Origin: Sphingomicrobium astaxanthinifaciens
GTDB taxonomy: Bacteria; Pseudomonadota; Alphaproteobacteria; Sphingomonadales; Sphingomonadaceae
NCBI RefSeq assembly: GCF_022865105.1
Contig: NZ_JAKNYM010000001.1
Coordinates: forward strand, 558,001-622,000
Length of the DNA: 64,000 nt
Direction of reading: 5' to 3'
Below the pieces are notes generated by a model, which saw only the letters and a list, made by a program, of their open reading frames with translations, was not told where the DNA came from and ran no database searches. This document shows, in pieces, positions 1 to 8,121 of the stretch; position 1 is the first letter of the stretch, and every line of letters begins with the position of its first letter. Made by a program: the position numbers and the translations under genes.

Positions 1-777
1 GGCCAGCGCGATGCTGGCGAGCGGGGCCCCCGTCTCGGCACTGACCTCGTCCATCGCCTCGAGCACGCGCGGGCCCCGGCCCTCGAGATAGGCGATGTTG
101 CGCAGCCCCCGCGGGCTTTTCGACAGGTCGTCCTTCGATCGATACTTGCCCGCGAGGAAGCCGTTGGCGATCGCGTAATAGGGGAACACCGCGAGGTCGT
201 GCCGCTGCGCCGCCGCGCGCAGCCCCGCCTCGTAGCGCTCGCGCTCGACCAGGTTGTACCACGGCTGGAGCGCGACCGGCCGGGTCAACCCCTCGGCCGC
301 GCAGGTCGCCATCACCGCGTCGATCCGCTCGGGGGTGAAGTTGGACAGGCCGATGCTGCGCACCTTCCCCTCCTTCACCAGCGCATCGACCGCGCCGAGG
401 GTGTCGGCAAGCGGCACCTGCTGGTCGTCGGTGTGCAGATAATAGAGGTCGATCTCGGTGCCGAGCCGATCGAGCGAGCCCGCACACGCCTTGCGGATCG
501 CCGCCGGCGCGAGCCCCTCGAGGAAGCCGACCTTGCTCGCGATGACCACCTCGTCGCGCTTGCCCGACCGCTTGAGCCAGTCACCGATGACACGCTCGCT
601 CTCGCCGCCCGCGTGCCCCGGGACCCAGGCCGAATAGCTGTCGGCGGTATCGATCATCTGCCCGCCTGCCGCGACGAAGGCGTCCATCAGGCGGAAGCTG
701 GTCGCCGCGTCGGCGGTCCAGCCGAACACATTGCCTCCCAGCGCCAGCGGCGCGACCTCGCGGGGATGTATCGCCAT
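1..777 (-). CDS. Aldo/keto reductase, C-terminus cut by window edge
   Basis: NAD(P)H-dependent aldo/keto reductase of the cytoplasm; the substrate cannot be read from sequence. The reading frame starts at ATG 777 and is still open at base 1, so about 259 residues are visible and the end is missing. The N-terminal strand MAIHPREVAPLALGGNVFGW leads into IDTADSYS, which holds the conserved Asp and Tyr of the family active site, and LYYLHTDDQ and SIGLSNF are the usual TIM-barrel landmarks. An in-frame ATG at 789 would add MVNG; neither start has a clear ribosome site. It is divergent from prsK across about 77 bases. The family is clear, the reaction is not. Confidence 0.88.
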   Translation of the reverse strand, partial: MAIHPREVAPLALGGNVFGWTADAATSFRLMDAFVAAGGQMIDTADSYSAWVPGHAGGESERVIGDWLKRSGKRDEVVIASKVGFLEGLAPAAIRKACAGSLDRLGTEIDLYYLHTDDQQVPLADTLGAVDALVKEGKVRSIGLSNFTPERIDAVMATCAAEGLTRPVALQPWYNLVERERYEAGLRAAAQRHDLAVFPYYAIANGFLAGKYRSKDDLSKSPRGLRNIAYLEGRGPRVLEAMDEVSAETGAPLASIALA

Positions 778-804
778 GCCGTTCACCATATCTTTGTAAA
801 TTTT

Positions 805-827
805 TCCGACAGTGCGCGGGTGTCGGA
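805..827. promoter_or_regulatory. Inverted repeat in the AKR/prsK divergent promoter region
   Basis: Perfect 7-base arms TCCGACA and TGTCGGA are separated by 9 bases, between the divergent starts of the aldo/keto reductase and prsK. No T-run follows the hairpin on either strand in the direction that would make a terminator, so an operator is the better reading. The cognate regulator is unknown; PrsR or a repressor of the reductase are guesses. Confidence 0.35.
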
Positions 828-854
828 TGTGTTGACAGAAGGTTTGGCCGCGCC

Positions 855-2939
855 ATGTCGTTCCCGCAACCCTTGCTGAGCCATTATCTCGCGGCGGCGC
901 TGTTCGGGCTGCTCGTCGCGTGGCAGCTCTGGCGCGGGCCGCGCTCGTCGGGGCAGCGCACGCTGATCGCCGCCTTCGCGCTGACCAGCATCTGGGCCTG
1001 GCTCGAGGCGATCCGACCGGGCAGCCTGCTGACCGGGCTCGCCGAGGTGCTGCGCAACCTGGTCTGGATCGGGCTGCTCCACAGCCTGGCCACCCACGGC
1101 GACCCCGATCACCGCCAGAAGGGGCTCAAGCTCGTCTACGCCTCGGTTGCCGCGGTGCTCGGGATGCTGCTGATCGTGCGCGCGATCGGGCCGCTCGCGC
1201 CCGAGGGGACCGACTTCGCGACCATCGGGGTCACGCTCAACATCCTCCACATCCTCGCCGCGGCGGGGGGGCTGGTGCTGGTCCACAATTTCTACGGGCA
1301 GGCCGAACCCGGCAGCCGATCCTCGCTCCGGCTCGCCATGCTCGCGCTGGCGTGGATCTGGCTCTACGACCTCAATTTCTACACCGTGACCTACCTGTCG
1401 GCGGTGCATGGCGACCTGGTCGGGCAGTGGCGCGGGCTGGCGGTGGCGATCGCCGCCCCGCTGTTCGCCTTCGGTGCGCGCTCCGATCGCGGCTGGCGCT
1501 TCCGGATGAGCCGCGCGGCGACCTTCCAGTCGCTTTCGCTGCTGGGGATCTGCGCCTATTTCGCGGTGATGGCGGTGCTTGCCACCGTGCTGCGCGCGCA
1601 GGGCGGCGATGTGGTCGGCGCGGTGGCGGTGACGCTCCTCACCATCCTCGTCGTGGGGGCGATGGTGATCCTGCCCTCGAGCCGGGCGCGCGCCTGGGCC
1701 AAGGTCAAGATCGCCAAGCATTTCTTCGAGCATCGCTACGACTATCGCACCGAATGGCTGCGCTTTACCGCAACGGTCGGCGGCGACGAGGGCGAGCGCG
1801 GGCCGCTCGGCGCGCGGATCGTTCGCGCCTTCGCCGACATGCTCGATGCGCCGGGCGGGGTGCTGCTCGTGCGCGACGATCATGACGGGCTGCGCGCGGG
1901 CGGCGTGTTCAACTGGGGAGCGCGGCTGGTCGACCCGCCCGCCGCGGTCTTCGCCGACGAGCAGGAAGCGCGGTTCTGGGAACATGTCGTCGAGGAGGGG
2001 CGGATCCTCGAACTCAACGGGCTGCGCGGCGGCTGGGGCGATCCGCGCGACCGCGCCGCCGGCCCGCCGCGCTGGCTGCTCGAGCGCGAGGAGGCCGCGG
2101 TCGCCATCCCGTTGCTGGCCGGACGCCAGCTGGTCGGCCTCGTCCTGCTCGGCCAGCCCGAATTCCCGCGCCCGCTCGACTGGGAGGATTTCGACCTCTT
2201 GCGCACCGCGGGGCGGCAGGCGGCCAGCGCGCTCGCCGAGAAGATCAGCCAGGAAGCGCTCGCCAAGGCGCAGCGGTTCGAGGAGTTCAACCGCCGTTTC
2301 GCCTTCATCATGCACGACATCAAGAACCTCGTGAGCCAGCTCTCGCTATTGTCGCGCAACGCCGAGCGCCACGCCGACAATCCCGAGTTTCGCGCCGACA
2401 TGGTCGCCACCCTGAAGAGCTCGGTCGAGAAGATGAACGACCTGCTTGCGCGGCTCGCCCCGCAGGGCGCGCGCACCGACAGGAGCGCGCGCGCCACCCG
2501 GCTCGACGAGGTCTTGTCGTTCGCCGTCGCGGCCAAGCGCGCCGACCATGACGTGCGGCTGTTCGGCAACCGCGAGCGCTTCGCGATCGCCGATGCGGCC
2601 GGGCTCGAACAGGCGATTGGCCACCTCGTGCAGAACGCGATCGATGCCAGCCCGTCCGACAAGCCGGTGTTCGTGCGGGTCGACGGCGATGCGCAGGAGG
2701 TGGTCATCGAGATTGTCGACGAGGGCCATGGGATGGACCCCGAGTTCGTCCGCTCGCGGCTGTTCGAGCCCTTCGCCTCGACCAAGGACAACGGGTTCGG
2801 CATCGGCGCCTACGAGGCGCGCGAGCTCGTGCTCGCGATGGGCGGCCGGCTCGATGTCCAATCACAACCCGGCGCCGGCACCCGCTTCACCATCCGACTG
2901 CCCGCCGCCCCCCCCGTGGCCGAGAGGAAATCCGCATGA
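855..2939 (+). CDS. prsK: XrtA/PEP-CTERM system histidine kinase PrsK
   Basis: Membrane histidine kinase (694 residues) of the PrsK family, which partners PrsR in bacteria that use exosortase A and PEP-CTERM proteins. The first ~280 residues hold about eight hydrophobic segments, followed by a GAF-like region (~300-470). The phospho-acceptor is probably His487 in FIMHDIKNLVSQ, the HDIKN form typical of this family. The ATPase domain follows with the N-box HLVQNAIDAS, the DEGHGMD G1 box and NGFGIGAYEAR. The stop overlaps the prsR start in ATGA, so the two are co-translated. The input signal is unknown. No exosortase, EpsH or PEP-CTERM protein lies in this window, so the target locus must be elsewhere. 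Confidence 0.9.
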   Translation: MSFPQPLLSHYLAAALFGLLVAWQLWRGPRSSGQRTLIAAFALTSIWAWLEAIRPGSLLTGLAEVLRNLVWIGLLHSLATHGDPDHRQKGLKLVYASVAAVLGMLLIVRAIGPLAPEGTDFATIGVTLNILHILAAAGGLVLVHNFYGQAEPGSRSSLRLAMLALAWIWLYDLNFYTVTYLSAVHGDLVGQWRGLAVAIAAPLFAFGARSDRGWRFRMSRAATFQSLSLLGICAYFAVMAVLATVLRAQGGDVVGAVAVTLLTILVVGAMVILPSSRARAWAKVKIAKHFFEHRYDYRTEWLRFTATVGGDEGERGPLGARIVRAFADMLDAPGGVLLVRDDHDGLRAGGVFNWGARLVDPPAAVFADEQEARFWEHVVEEGRILELNGLRGGWGDPRDRAAGPPRWLLEREEAAVAIPLLAGRQLVGLVLLGQPEFPRPLDWEDFDLLRTAGRQAASALAEKISQEALAKAQRFEEFNRRFAFIMHDIKNLVSQLSLLSRNAERHADNPEFRADMVATLKSSVEKMNDLLARLAPQGARTDRSARATRLDEVLSFAVAAKRADHDVRLFGNRERFAIADAAGLEQAIGHLVQNAIDASPSDKPVFVRVDGDAQEVVIEIVDEGHGMDPEFVRSRLFEPFASTKDNGFGIGAYEARELVLAMGGRLDVQSQPGAGTRFTIRLPAAPPVAERKSA

Positions 2940-4306
2940 CCAAGCCGACCCGTCCGATCCTGCTCGTCGTCGAGGATGACGAAGGGCTGCAGCGCCAGTT
3001 GAAATGGGCCTATGAGGATTATGAGGTCGTCGCCGCGACGAACCGGACGCAGGCGATCGAGCTGCTGCGGCTCCACGAGCCGGCGGTGGTCACGCTCGAC
3101 CTCGGCCTGCCCCCCGACCCCGACGGGGTCACCGAGGGGTTCGCCACCCTGTCGGAGATCCTCGGCCTCAAGCCCGACACCAAGGTGATCGTCGCCTCGG
3201 GGCACGGCGCGCGCGAGAGCGCGCTGAAGGCGATCGCCAACGGCGCCTACGACTTCTATCGCAAGCCGGTCGACATCGATGAACTCGGGCATATCGTGAA
3301 GCGCGCCTTCCAGCTGCACGCGATCGAGGCCGAGAACCGCCGCCTCGAGGCCACCGCCAACGACAGCCGCACCGTCCTCGGCTCGATCGTCTCGGCCAGC
3401 CCCGAGATGCTCAAGGTCGCGCACACGATCGAGCGCGTGGCCACCGCCGATGTCTCGGTGATGCTGCTCGGCGCCTCGGGCACCGGCAAGGAACTGCTCG
3501 CGCGGGCGGTGCACGATCAGAGCCCGCGCAAGGACGGCGAATTCGTCGCCATCAACTGCGCGGCGATCCCCGAGAGCCTGCTCGAGGCCGAATTGTTCGG
3601 CTACGAGCGCGGCGCCTTTACCGGCGCGGTCAAGACGACCCCAGGCAAGATCGAGCTGGCGCAAGGCGGCACGCTCTTCCTCGACGAGGTCGGCGACATC
3701 CCGCTCCCGCTCCAGGTCAAGCTGCTGCGCTTCCTCCAGGAGCGGGTGATCGAGCGGATCGGCGGGCGCCGGACGATCGAAGTCGACACGCGGATCGTTT
3801 GCGCCACGCACCGCGACCTCGAAGGCATGATCGCCGAGGGCAGCTTTCGCGAAGACCTCTATTACCGGCTCGCCGAGATCGTCGTGCCGATCCCCCCGCT
3901 CAGCGCACGCACCGGCGATGCCGTGCTGCTCGCGCGCTTCTTCGTGGGCAAATATGCCAAGGAGCTGGGGCGCGCGATCAACGGGCTAGCGCCCGATGCG
4001 GTCGAGGCGATCGACGAGCATCCGTGGCCGGGCAACGTGCGCGAGCTCGAAAATCGCATCAAGCGCGCGGTGATCATGGCCGACGGCAAGCTGGTCACCG
4101 CGGGCGATCTCGACCTGCAGGCGGGCTGCGATGGCGAGGGCGCGAGCCCGATCAACCTGCGCGCCGCGCGCGAGATCGCCGATCGCCGCGCCATCCGCCA
4201 GGCGCTCACGCGGACCGACAACAATATCTCGGGCGCCGCCAAGCTGCTCGGGATCAGCCGCCCGACGCTCTACGACCTGATGAAACAGTATCAGCTCAGC
4301 GCCTAG
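2936..4306 (+). CDS. prsR: PEP-CTERM system sigma-54 response regulator PrsR
   Basis: Response regulator and sigma-54 activator, 456 residues, in the order receiver, AAA+, Fis-type helix-turn-helix. The receiver (1-125) has acidic residues VVEDDE and phospho-acceptor Asp55 in VVTLDLGLP. The AAA+ domain has the Walker A motif GASGTGKE and the sigma-54 contact loop GAFTGA intact, so it should activate transcription. The C-terminal ~45 residues (NNISGAAKLLGISRPTLYD) form the DNA-binding helix-turn-helix. It overlaps prsK by 4 bases. In relatives this pair drives exopolysaccharide and PEP-CTERM genes; that role is inferred here. Its TAG stop lies in a CTAG that is also the stop of the convergent ABC-F gene. 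Confidence 0.92.
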   Translation: MTKPTRPILLVVEDDEGLQRQLKWAYEDYEVVAATNRTQAIELLRLHEPAVVTLDLGLPPDPDGVTEGFATLSEILGLKPDTKVIVASGHGARESALKAIANGAYDFYRKPVDIDELGHIVKRAFQLHAIEAENRRLEATANDSRTVLGSIVSASPEMLKVAHTIERVATADVSVMLLGASGTGKELLARAVHDQSPRKDGEFVAINCAAIPESLLEAELFGYERGAFTGAVKTTPGKIELAQGGTLFLDEVGDIPLPLQVKLLRFLQERVIERIGGRRTIEVDTRIVCATHRDLEGMIAEGSFREDLYYRLAEIVVPIPPLSARTGDAVLLARFFVGKYAKELGRAINGLAPDAVEAIDEHPWPGNVRELENRIKRAVIMADGKLVTAGDLDLQAGCDGEGASPINLRAAREIADRRAIRQALTRTDNNISGAAKLLGISRPTLYDLMKQYQLSA

Positions 4307-6087
4307 CCGAGCGCCTCGGCCTTTTCGGCGACCGCGAGCCAGCGCTCCTCGGCGGCGTCCTTCTCGGCGCGCTTGTCCTCGAGCCGCTGGGTCAGCGCGG
4401 CGAAGCGGTCGGGGTCGGCGGTGAACAGCTCGGGATCGGCGAGCGCGGCCTCGATCTCGCTCATCTCGGCCTCGATCCGTTCGATCTCGCCCGGCAGCCG
4501 GTCGTAGTCGCGCTGGTCCTTGTAGCTGAGCTTGGCGGGGCGGGTCGTCGGCGCGGGCTTCGCTGGCGCGCTGGCCTTCTTCGCCTTCCTCGCCCCGCTC
4601 GTCTTCTCCTTGCGCCGCTTGGCCCAATCCTCATAGCCGCCCGCCACCACGTCGACCGTGCCCGACCCGTCGAGCCCGAGCGTGATGGTCACGGTGCGGT
4701 CGAGGAAGTCGCGGTCGTGGCTGACCAGCAGCACGGTCCCCTGATAGTCGGCGATCACCTCCTGGAGGAGGTCGAGCGTTTCCATGTCGAGGTCGTTGGT
4801 CGGCTCGTCGAGCACGAGGAGATTCGATTCGCGGGCGAATTCGCGCGCCAGCAGCAGCCGGTGGCGCTCGCCCCCCGACAGCGTGCCGACCAGCGCCTCG
4901 GACAGGCCGGGGTCGAAGAGGAAGTCCTTGAGGTAGCCCTTGATGTGCTTCCTGACCCCGCGCACCTCGATCCAGTCGCCGCCCTCGGCGAGGATGTCGC
5001 GCACCTTCTTCCTGGGGTCGAGCAGCTTGCGCTGCTGGTCGACGACGATGCCCGACAGCGTCTTGGCGAGATTGACCTTGCCCGCGTCGGGTTCGAGCTC
5101 GCCGGTGAGCAGCTTGAGCAGCGTGGTCTTGCCCGCGCCGTTGGCGCCGACGATGCCGATGCGGTCGCCGCGCTGCACGCGCAGGCTGAAATCGTCGATG
5201 ATGGTGCGCTCGCCAAAGCGCTTGGTGACATTCTCGGCATCGATGACGGTCTTGGTCTTCACCTCGTCCTTGGCGAGGCCGAGCGCGCTGGTGCCCTGCA
5301 TGCCGATCATCGCGGCGCGCTGAGCGCGCAGCTCGAACAGCGCGCGCAGGCGACCCTGGTTGCGCTTGCGCCGCGCGGTGACGCCCTTGTGGAGCCACTC
5401 GGTCTCCTGCCGCAGTTTCTCGTCGAGCTTCTCGAGGCGGCGGCGGTCCTCCTCGAGCACCTCCTCGGTCCACTTGTCGAACCCGCCATAGCCGATCTCG
5501 GCGCGGCGCAGCGTGCGACGGTCGAGCCAGATGCAGCTGGTGGTCAGCCGCTTGAGGAAGGCGCGGTCGTGGCTGATGACGATAAAGGCGCCGCTATAGC
5601 GCCCGAGCCAATCCTCGAGCCACTCGATCGCGCCGAGGTCGAGATGGTTGGTCGGCTCGTCGAGCAGCAGCAGGTCGGGTTCGCTCGCCAGCGCGCGCGC
5701 CAGCGCGGCACGGCGGCGCTCGCCCCCGCTCGCGGTCGCCGCGTCGCGGTCGAGGTCGGCCCCCATCTGCTGCGCGATCGCCTCGATCGCATGCGCGGGC
5801 GGGGCGCGCTCGCCGCTCAGCGCCCAGTCGATCAGCCGCGCGTGCCCGCTCATGTCGGGATCCTGCTCGAGCCAGACGATATTGACCCCCGGCATCACCG
5901 TCCGGCTGCCCGCGTCCAGCTCGACATTGCCCATGATGGTGCGGAACAGCGTCGTCTTGCCCGCCCCGTTGCGCCCGATCAGCGCGAGCCGGTCGCGCGG
6001 GCCGACATGGAGCGTGAGGTCCTCGAACAGGATGCCGTCGCCATGGTGGAGGCGGACATCCTCGAGGCTGAGAATCGGTGGTGCCAT
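4303..6087 (-). CDS. uup: ABC-F family ATPase, Uup-like
   Basis: Soluble ABC-F protein (594 residues) with two nucleotide-binding domains and no membrane segments; members act on ribosomes or, for Uup, affect branched DNA and translation. The first Walker A is GRNGAGKTT, with signature SGGERRRAALARAL and Walker B LLLLDEPTNHLD. The second is GANGAGKTT with LSGGERHRLLLA and LLVLDEPTNDLD. The inter-domain linker contains WLHKGVTARRKRNQGR, close to the Uup linker, and after ~520 there is a Lys/Ala-rich stretch and a coiled-coil C-terminal domain as in Uup. ATG 6087 (MAPPILSLEDV) is chosen because the family starts just before the first beta strand; a longer frame upstream has no homology. Confidence 0.85.
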   Translation of the reverse strand: MAPPILSLEDVRLHHGDGILFEDLTLHVGPRDRLALIGRNGAGKTTLFRTIMGNVELDAGSRTVMPGVNIVWLEQDPDMSGHARLIDWALSGERAPPAHAIEAIAQQMGADLDRDAATASGGERRRAALARALASEPDLLLLDEPTNHLDLGAIEWLEDWLGRYSGAFIVISHDRAFLKRLTTSCIWLDRRTLRRAEIGYGGFDKWTEEVLEEDRRRLEKLDEKLRQETEWLHKGVTARRKRNQGRLRALFELRAQRAAMIGMQGTSALGLAKDEVKTKTVIDAENVTKRFGERTIIDDFSLRVQRGDRIGIVGANGAGKTTLLKLLTGELEPDAGKVNLAKTLSGIVVDQQRKLLDPRKKVRDILAEGGDWIEVRGVRKHIKGYLKDFLFDPGLSEALVGTLSGGERHRLLLAREFARESNLLVLDEPTNDLDMETLDLLQEVIADYQGTVLLVSHDRDFLDRTVTITLGLDGSGTVDVVAGGYEDWAKRRKEKTSGARKAKKASAPAKPAPTTRPAKLSYKDQRDYDRLPGEIERIEAEMSEIEAALADPELFTADPDRFAALTQRLEDKRAEKDAAEERWLAVAEKAEALG

Positions 6088-6211
6088 AATGCCACAGCGC
6101 CTAGCCTTTCTGCCCGCCCGCGTCATCTTTGTTCCTGAACCCGCCGCGAGCGTGGCATTCATGACTTATTCAATGCGCCGGTCATAAAGCGGAAGCCGAG
6201 GACAGACAGTG

Positions 6212-6535
6212 ATGCGTGTACCGACTTCCCTTCTTGCCGCCCTGGGCGCGGCCACGATGCTCGCGACCCCCGCGGCGGCGGTTGGCGCGTTCCAGCCCGA
6301 ACCGCCGCGGCTGCAGCGCGACCAGGATCGCGCCTACGATCGCGCGCGCAGCGGCAATGCGATGGCGCTGCCCCAGCTCGAGCGGCGGATCGTGCCGCGG
6401 ATGAACGGCTACCAGTATCTCGGCCCCGAACTGCGCGGCAATACCTACCGCTTCAAGTTCGTGCGCGACGGGCGGCTGGTCTGGATCGACGTCGATCCGC
6501 GCACCGGCCGCGTCGTCGGAACCTCGGGCCGGTAG
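6212..6535 (+). CDS. Small exported PepSY-like protein
   Basis: 107 residues starting at ATG 6212 behind GAGGA. An N-terminal signal peptide (MRVPTSLLAALGAATMLATPAAA) is followed by a basic, Gln/Arg-rich segment and a C-terminal YRFKFVRDGRLVWIDVDPRTGRVVG that looks like a single PepSY beta-hairpin. The protein is therefore probably periplasmic; a role as an inhibitor or chaperone-like domain is only inferred from PepSY. It is divergent from the ABC-F gene across 124 bases and followed by a hairpin terminator, so it is probably monocistronic. Confidence 0.7.
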   Translation: MRVPTSLLAALGAATMLATPAAAVGAFQPEPPRLQRDQDRAYDRARSGNAMALPQLERRIVPRMNGYQYLGPELRGNTYRFKFVRDGRLVWIDVDPRTGRVVGTSGR

Positions 6536-6561
6536 GCCCACTCCTCACCGTCGATCACCAC

Positions 6562-6590
6562 AAGCCGGGGTCGCTCCCCGGCTTTTCCTT
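6562..6590 (+). terminator. Rho-independent terminator after the PepSY-like gene
   Basis: Stem AGCCGGGG (6563-6570) pairs perfectly with CCCCGGCT (6576-6583) around the loop TCGCT, followed by TTTTCCTT. It lies 27 bases after the PepSY-like stop and before the palindromes of the CPBP promoter, so it separates the two transcription units. Confidence 0.8.
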
Positions 6591-6603
6591 GCCCGCCATC
6601 CTG

Positions 6604-6665
6604 ATGCGAATTCCGGTTCGCATTCATTGACAGGTGCGCGCAGTCATGCGAATACAGGTTCGCAT
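6604..6665 (+). promoter_or_regulatory. Tandem 20-bp palindromic operators flanking a promoter
   Basis: Two nearly identical 20-base sites, ATGCGAAT-N3-GGTTCGCAT, occupy 6604-6623 and 6646-6665 in the same orientation, 42 bases (four helical turns) apart. Each has perfect 7-base arms ATGCGAA/TTCGCAT. A TTGACA -35 element (6627-6632) sits between them, and the second site covers the expected -10 (about 6650-6656). The second site ends 8 bases before the ribosome site of the CPBP gene. This is the classical layout of a repressor pair. The convergent TetR gene downstream is the obvious candidate regulator; that link is inferred. Confidence 0.7.
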
Positions 6666-6683
6666 TACTCAATGGAGTCCACC

Positions 6684-7406
6684 ATGCCCGACCTGTCGTC
6701 CTGGCTCGCCCCGCCCCTGCTCCTGATCGTCGCGCTGGTCGCGCTCGGCCCGCTGCGCGACCGCGTGCATCGCCGCCGGCTGGCCGCACGCGGCGCCGCC
6801 TATCGCGATTTCATCTACCGCGAATTCCTTGCCTACATGTGGCCCGTCGCCGGGATCGTCGTCGCCTGCTGGGTCGCCGCGGGCCAGCGCCTCGAGACGC
6901 TCGGTTTCGCCCACGAGCCGTCGACCGGGCTCGCCATCGCCTGGGGGGTCACCGCGCTGCTCGCGCTCTATTCGACCTGGTCGACGGTCCAGGTGCGGCG
7001 CCACGACAAGGCCCGCGAAAGCCTCGAGCGGCAGATCGACGCGGGCGGCAATATCGATTTCGTCCGCCCCGAGAGCCCCGGGCAGCTGAAGGGCTTTCTC
7101 GCGCTCTCGGTCACCGCCGGGGTGACCGAGGAAATCGTCTTCCGCGGCTTCCTCATCATGACGCTGGCGCTGGTCATGCCGCTCTGGGCCGCCGCCCTCC
7201 TGTCGCTCACGCTCTTCGTTCTCGCGCACAGCTACCAGGGCTGGCGCGGCATGCTGACAATCCTGCCGATCAGCACCGTGCTGACCGTCCTGTTCGTCAT
7301 CTCGGGCTCGCTGTGGCCGGTCATCGTCCTGCACATCGTCGTCGACGTGACCGGCGGGCTCATGATCTACGAGGTGGTCAAGTCGAAGGCGCGCGCCGCA
7401 GCGTGA
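6684..7406 (+). CDS. CPBP family intramembrane glutamic endopeptidase
   Basis: Membrane protein of 240 residues in the CPBP/Abi family (Rce1-like proteases). Hydrophobic segments include SWLAPPLLLIVALVALG at the start, a pair around residues 50-105 and three or four more after residue 130. The catalytic motif is TEEIVFRGF, with downstream His residues in VLAHSYQGWRG and VLHIVVDVTGG, the expected positions for the other two family motifs. ATG 6684 is preferred over ATG 6672 because GGAG lies six bases upstream of it. Expression is probably repressed through the tandem palindromes just upstream. In bacteria these proteases act in processing of peptides or bacteriocin immunity; its substrate is unknown. 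Its end overlaps the convergent TetR gene by 29 bases. Confidence 0.85.
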   Translation: MPDLSSWLAPPLLLIVALVALGPLRDRVHRRRLAARGAAYRDFIYREFLAYMWPVAGIVVACWVAAGQRLETLGFAHEPSTGLAIAWGVTALLALYSTWSTVQVRRHDKARESLERQIDAGGNIDFVRPESPGQLKGFLALSVTAGVTEEIVFRGFLIMTLALVMPLWAAALLSLTLFVLAHSYQGWRGMLTILPISTVLTVLFVISGSLWPVIVLHIVVDVTGGLMIYEVVKSKARAAA

Positions 7407-8010
7407 GATAGCCCGCCGCGAAGTCGGCCATTTCCTCGGCCAGCCGCTCGCCCTTGAGTACCTCGGCTAGCGGTAGCCCGACCTCGCCGTACAGCCCGCC
7501 CTCGATCAGCGCGCTCGAGAGGAAATAGGTCACCGCCTCCACCGCCGCCTCGCGGTCGGTGACACGGATTTCCTCCTTGAACAGGTCGAGCAGCGCCGCC
7601 ACCCCGCCGCGCGAGGCCTCGACGATCGGCGCCCATTCGTCGCCGATCAGTTCGGGATGTTGGTGCGACAGCAGGTGCACCGCGCGCAGCAGGTGGCCAT
7701 GGCGCTCCATGCTGCGCCAATTCTCGACCATCAGCTCGCGCAGCGCCGCGCGCAGCCCCTGCCCGACATCGGGCTCGAAGCGGAAATCGCTCTCCAGCTT
7801 GCCGCGGTAGAGGTCGAAGATGACGGGGACGAGCGCATCCTTGTTCTCGAACCGGCGATAGACCGCGCCGACCGAGATGCCCGCCTCGGCGGCAAGCTGG
7901 GCGACGGTGATGTCATCGAACCCGTGCCGCTCGAGCAGCCGGTCGAGCGCGGCAATGATCTTGTCGCGGGTTTCCTTCGAACGGGCCTGGAGCGCGGGCT
8001 TGGATCGCAT
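7378..8010 (-). CDS. TetR/AcrR family transcriptional regulator
   Basis: 210 residues. The N-terminal helix-turn-helix (about residues 12-58) reads ITVAQLAAEAGISVGAVYRRFENKDAL, the standard TetR recognition region, and the remainder is the all-helical ligand and dimer domain. ATG 8010 is used. It is convergent with the CPBP gene and the two 3' ends overlap by 29 bases. The palindromes before the CPBP gene are good candidates for its binding site; no copy of that palindrome lies in front of this gene, so it may not be autoregulated. The inducer is unknown. Confidence 0.88.
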   Translation of the reverse strand: MRSKPALQARSKETRDKIIAALDRLLERHGFDDITVAQLAAEAGISVGAVYRRFENKDALVPVIFDLYRGKLESDFRFEPDVGQGLRAALRELMVENWRSMERHGHLLRAVHLLSHQHPELIGDEWAPIVEASRGGVAALLDLFKEEIRVTDREAAVEAVTYFLSSALIEGGLYGEVGLPLAEVLKGERLAEEMADFAAGYLTLRRAPST

Positions 8011-8047
8011 GCCTCTTCCCTAGCCCTCCGACCGCCCCCGCGGCAAT

Positions 8048-8076
8048 CGTTACGGTAGCGTCAAGCAACCGTTCAT
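8048..8076 (+). promoter_or_regulatory. Three direct repeats at 11-base spacing upstream of the OmpR-type regulator
   Basis: CGTTA (8048), CGTCA (8059) and CGTTCA (8070) repeat in the same orientation with exactly 11 bases between starts, ending about 46 bases before the response-regulator ATG. OmpR/PhoB-family regulators bind head-to-tail repeats with this period, so this is a candidate autoregulatory site. No test of occupancy is possible from sequence. Confidence 0.45.
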
Positions 8077-8121
8077 GCCATGAGGGGTTGGTGCAGGTGC
8101 AATAGGAAAAACGGGACAAAG

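Noticed and set aside
833-838. TTGACA as the -35 of prsK
   Set aside because: The -10 would fall at or inside the start codon region, and no suitable hexamer is seen there.
6088-6159. AATGCCAC/GTGGCATT inverted repeat in the ABC-F/PepSY intergenic region
   Set aside because: Arms are 56 bases apart; an 8-base match over that distance is expected by chance fairly often and no other sign of a site was seen.
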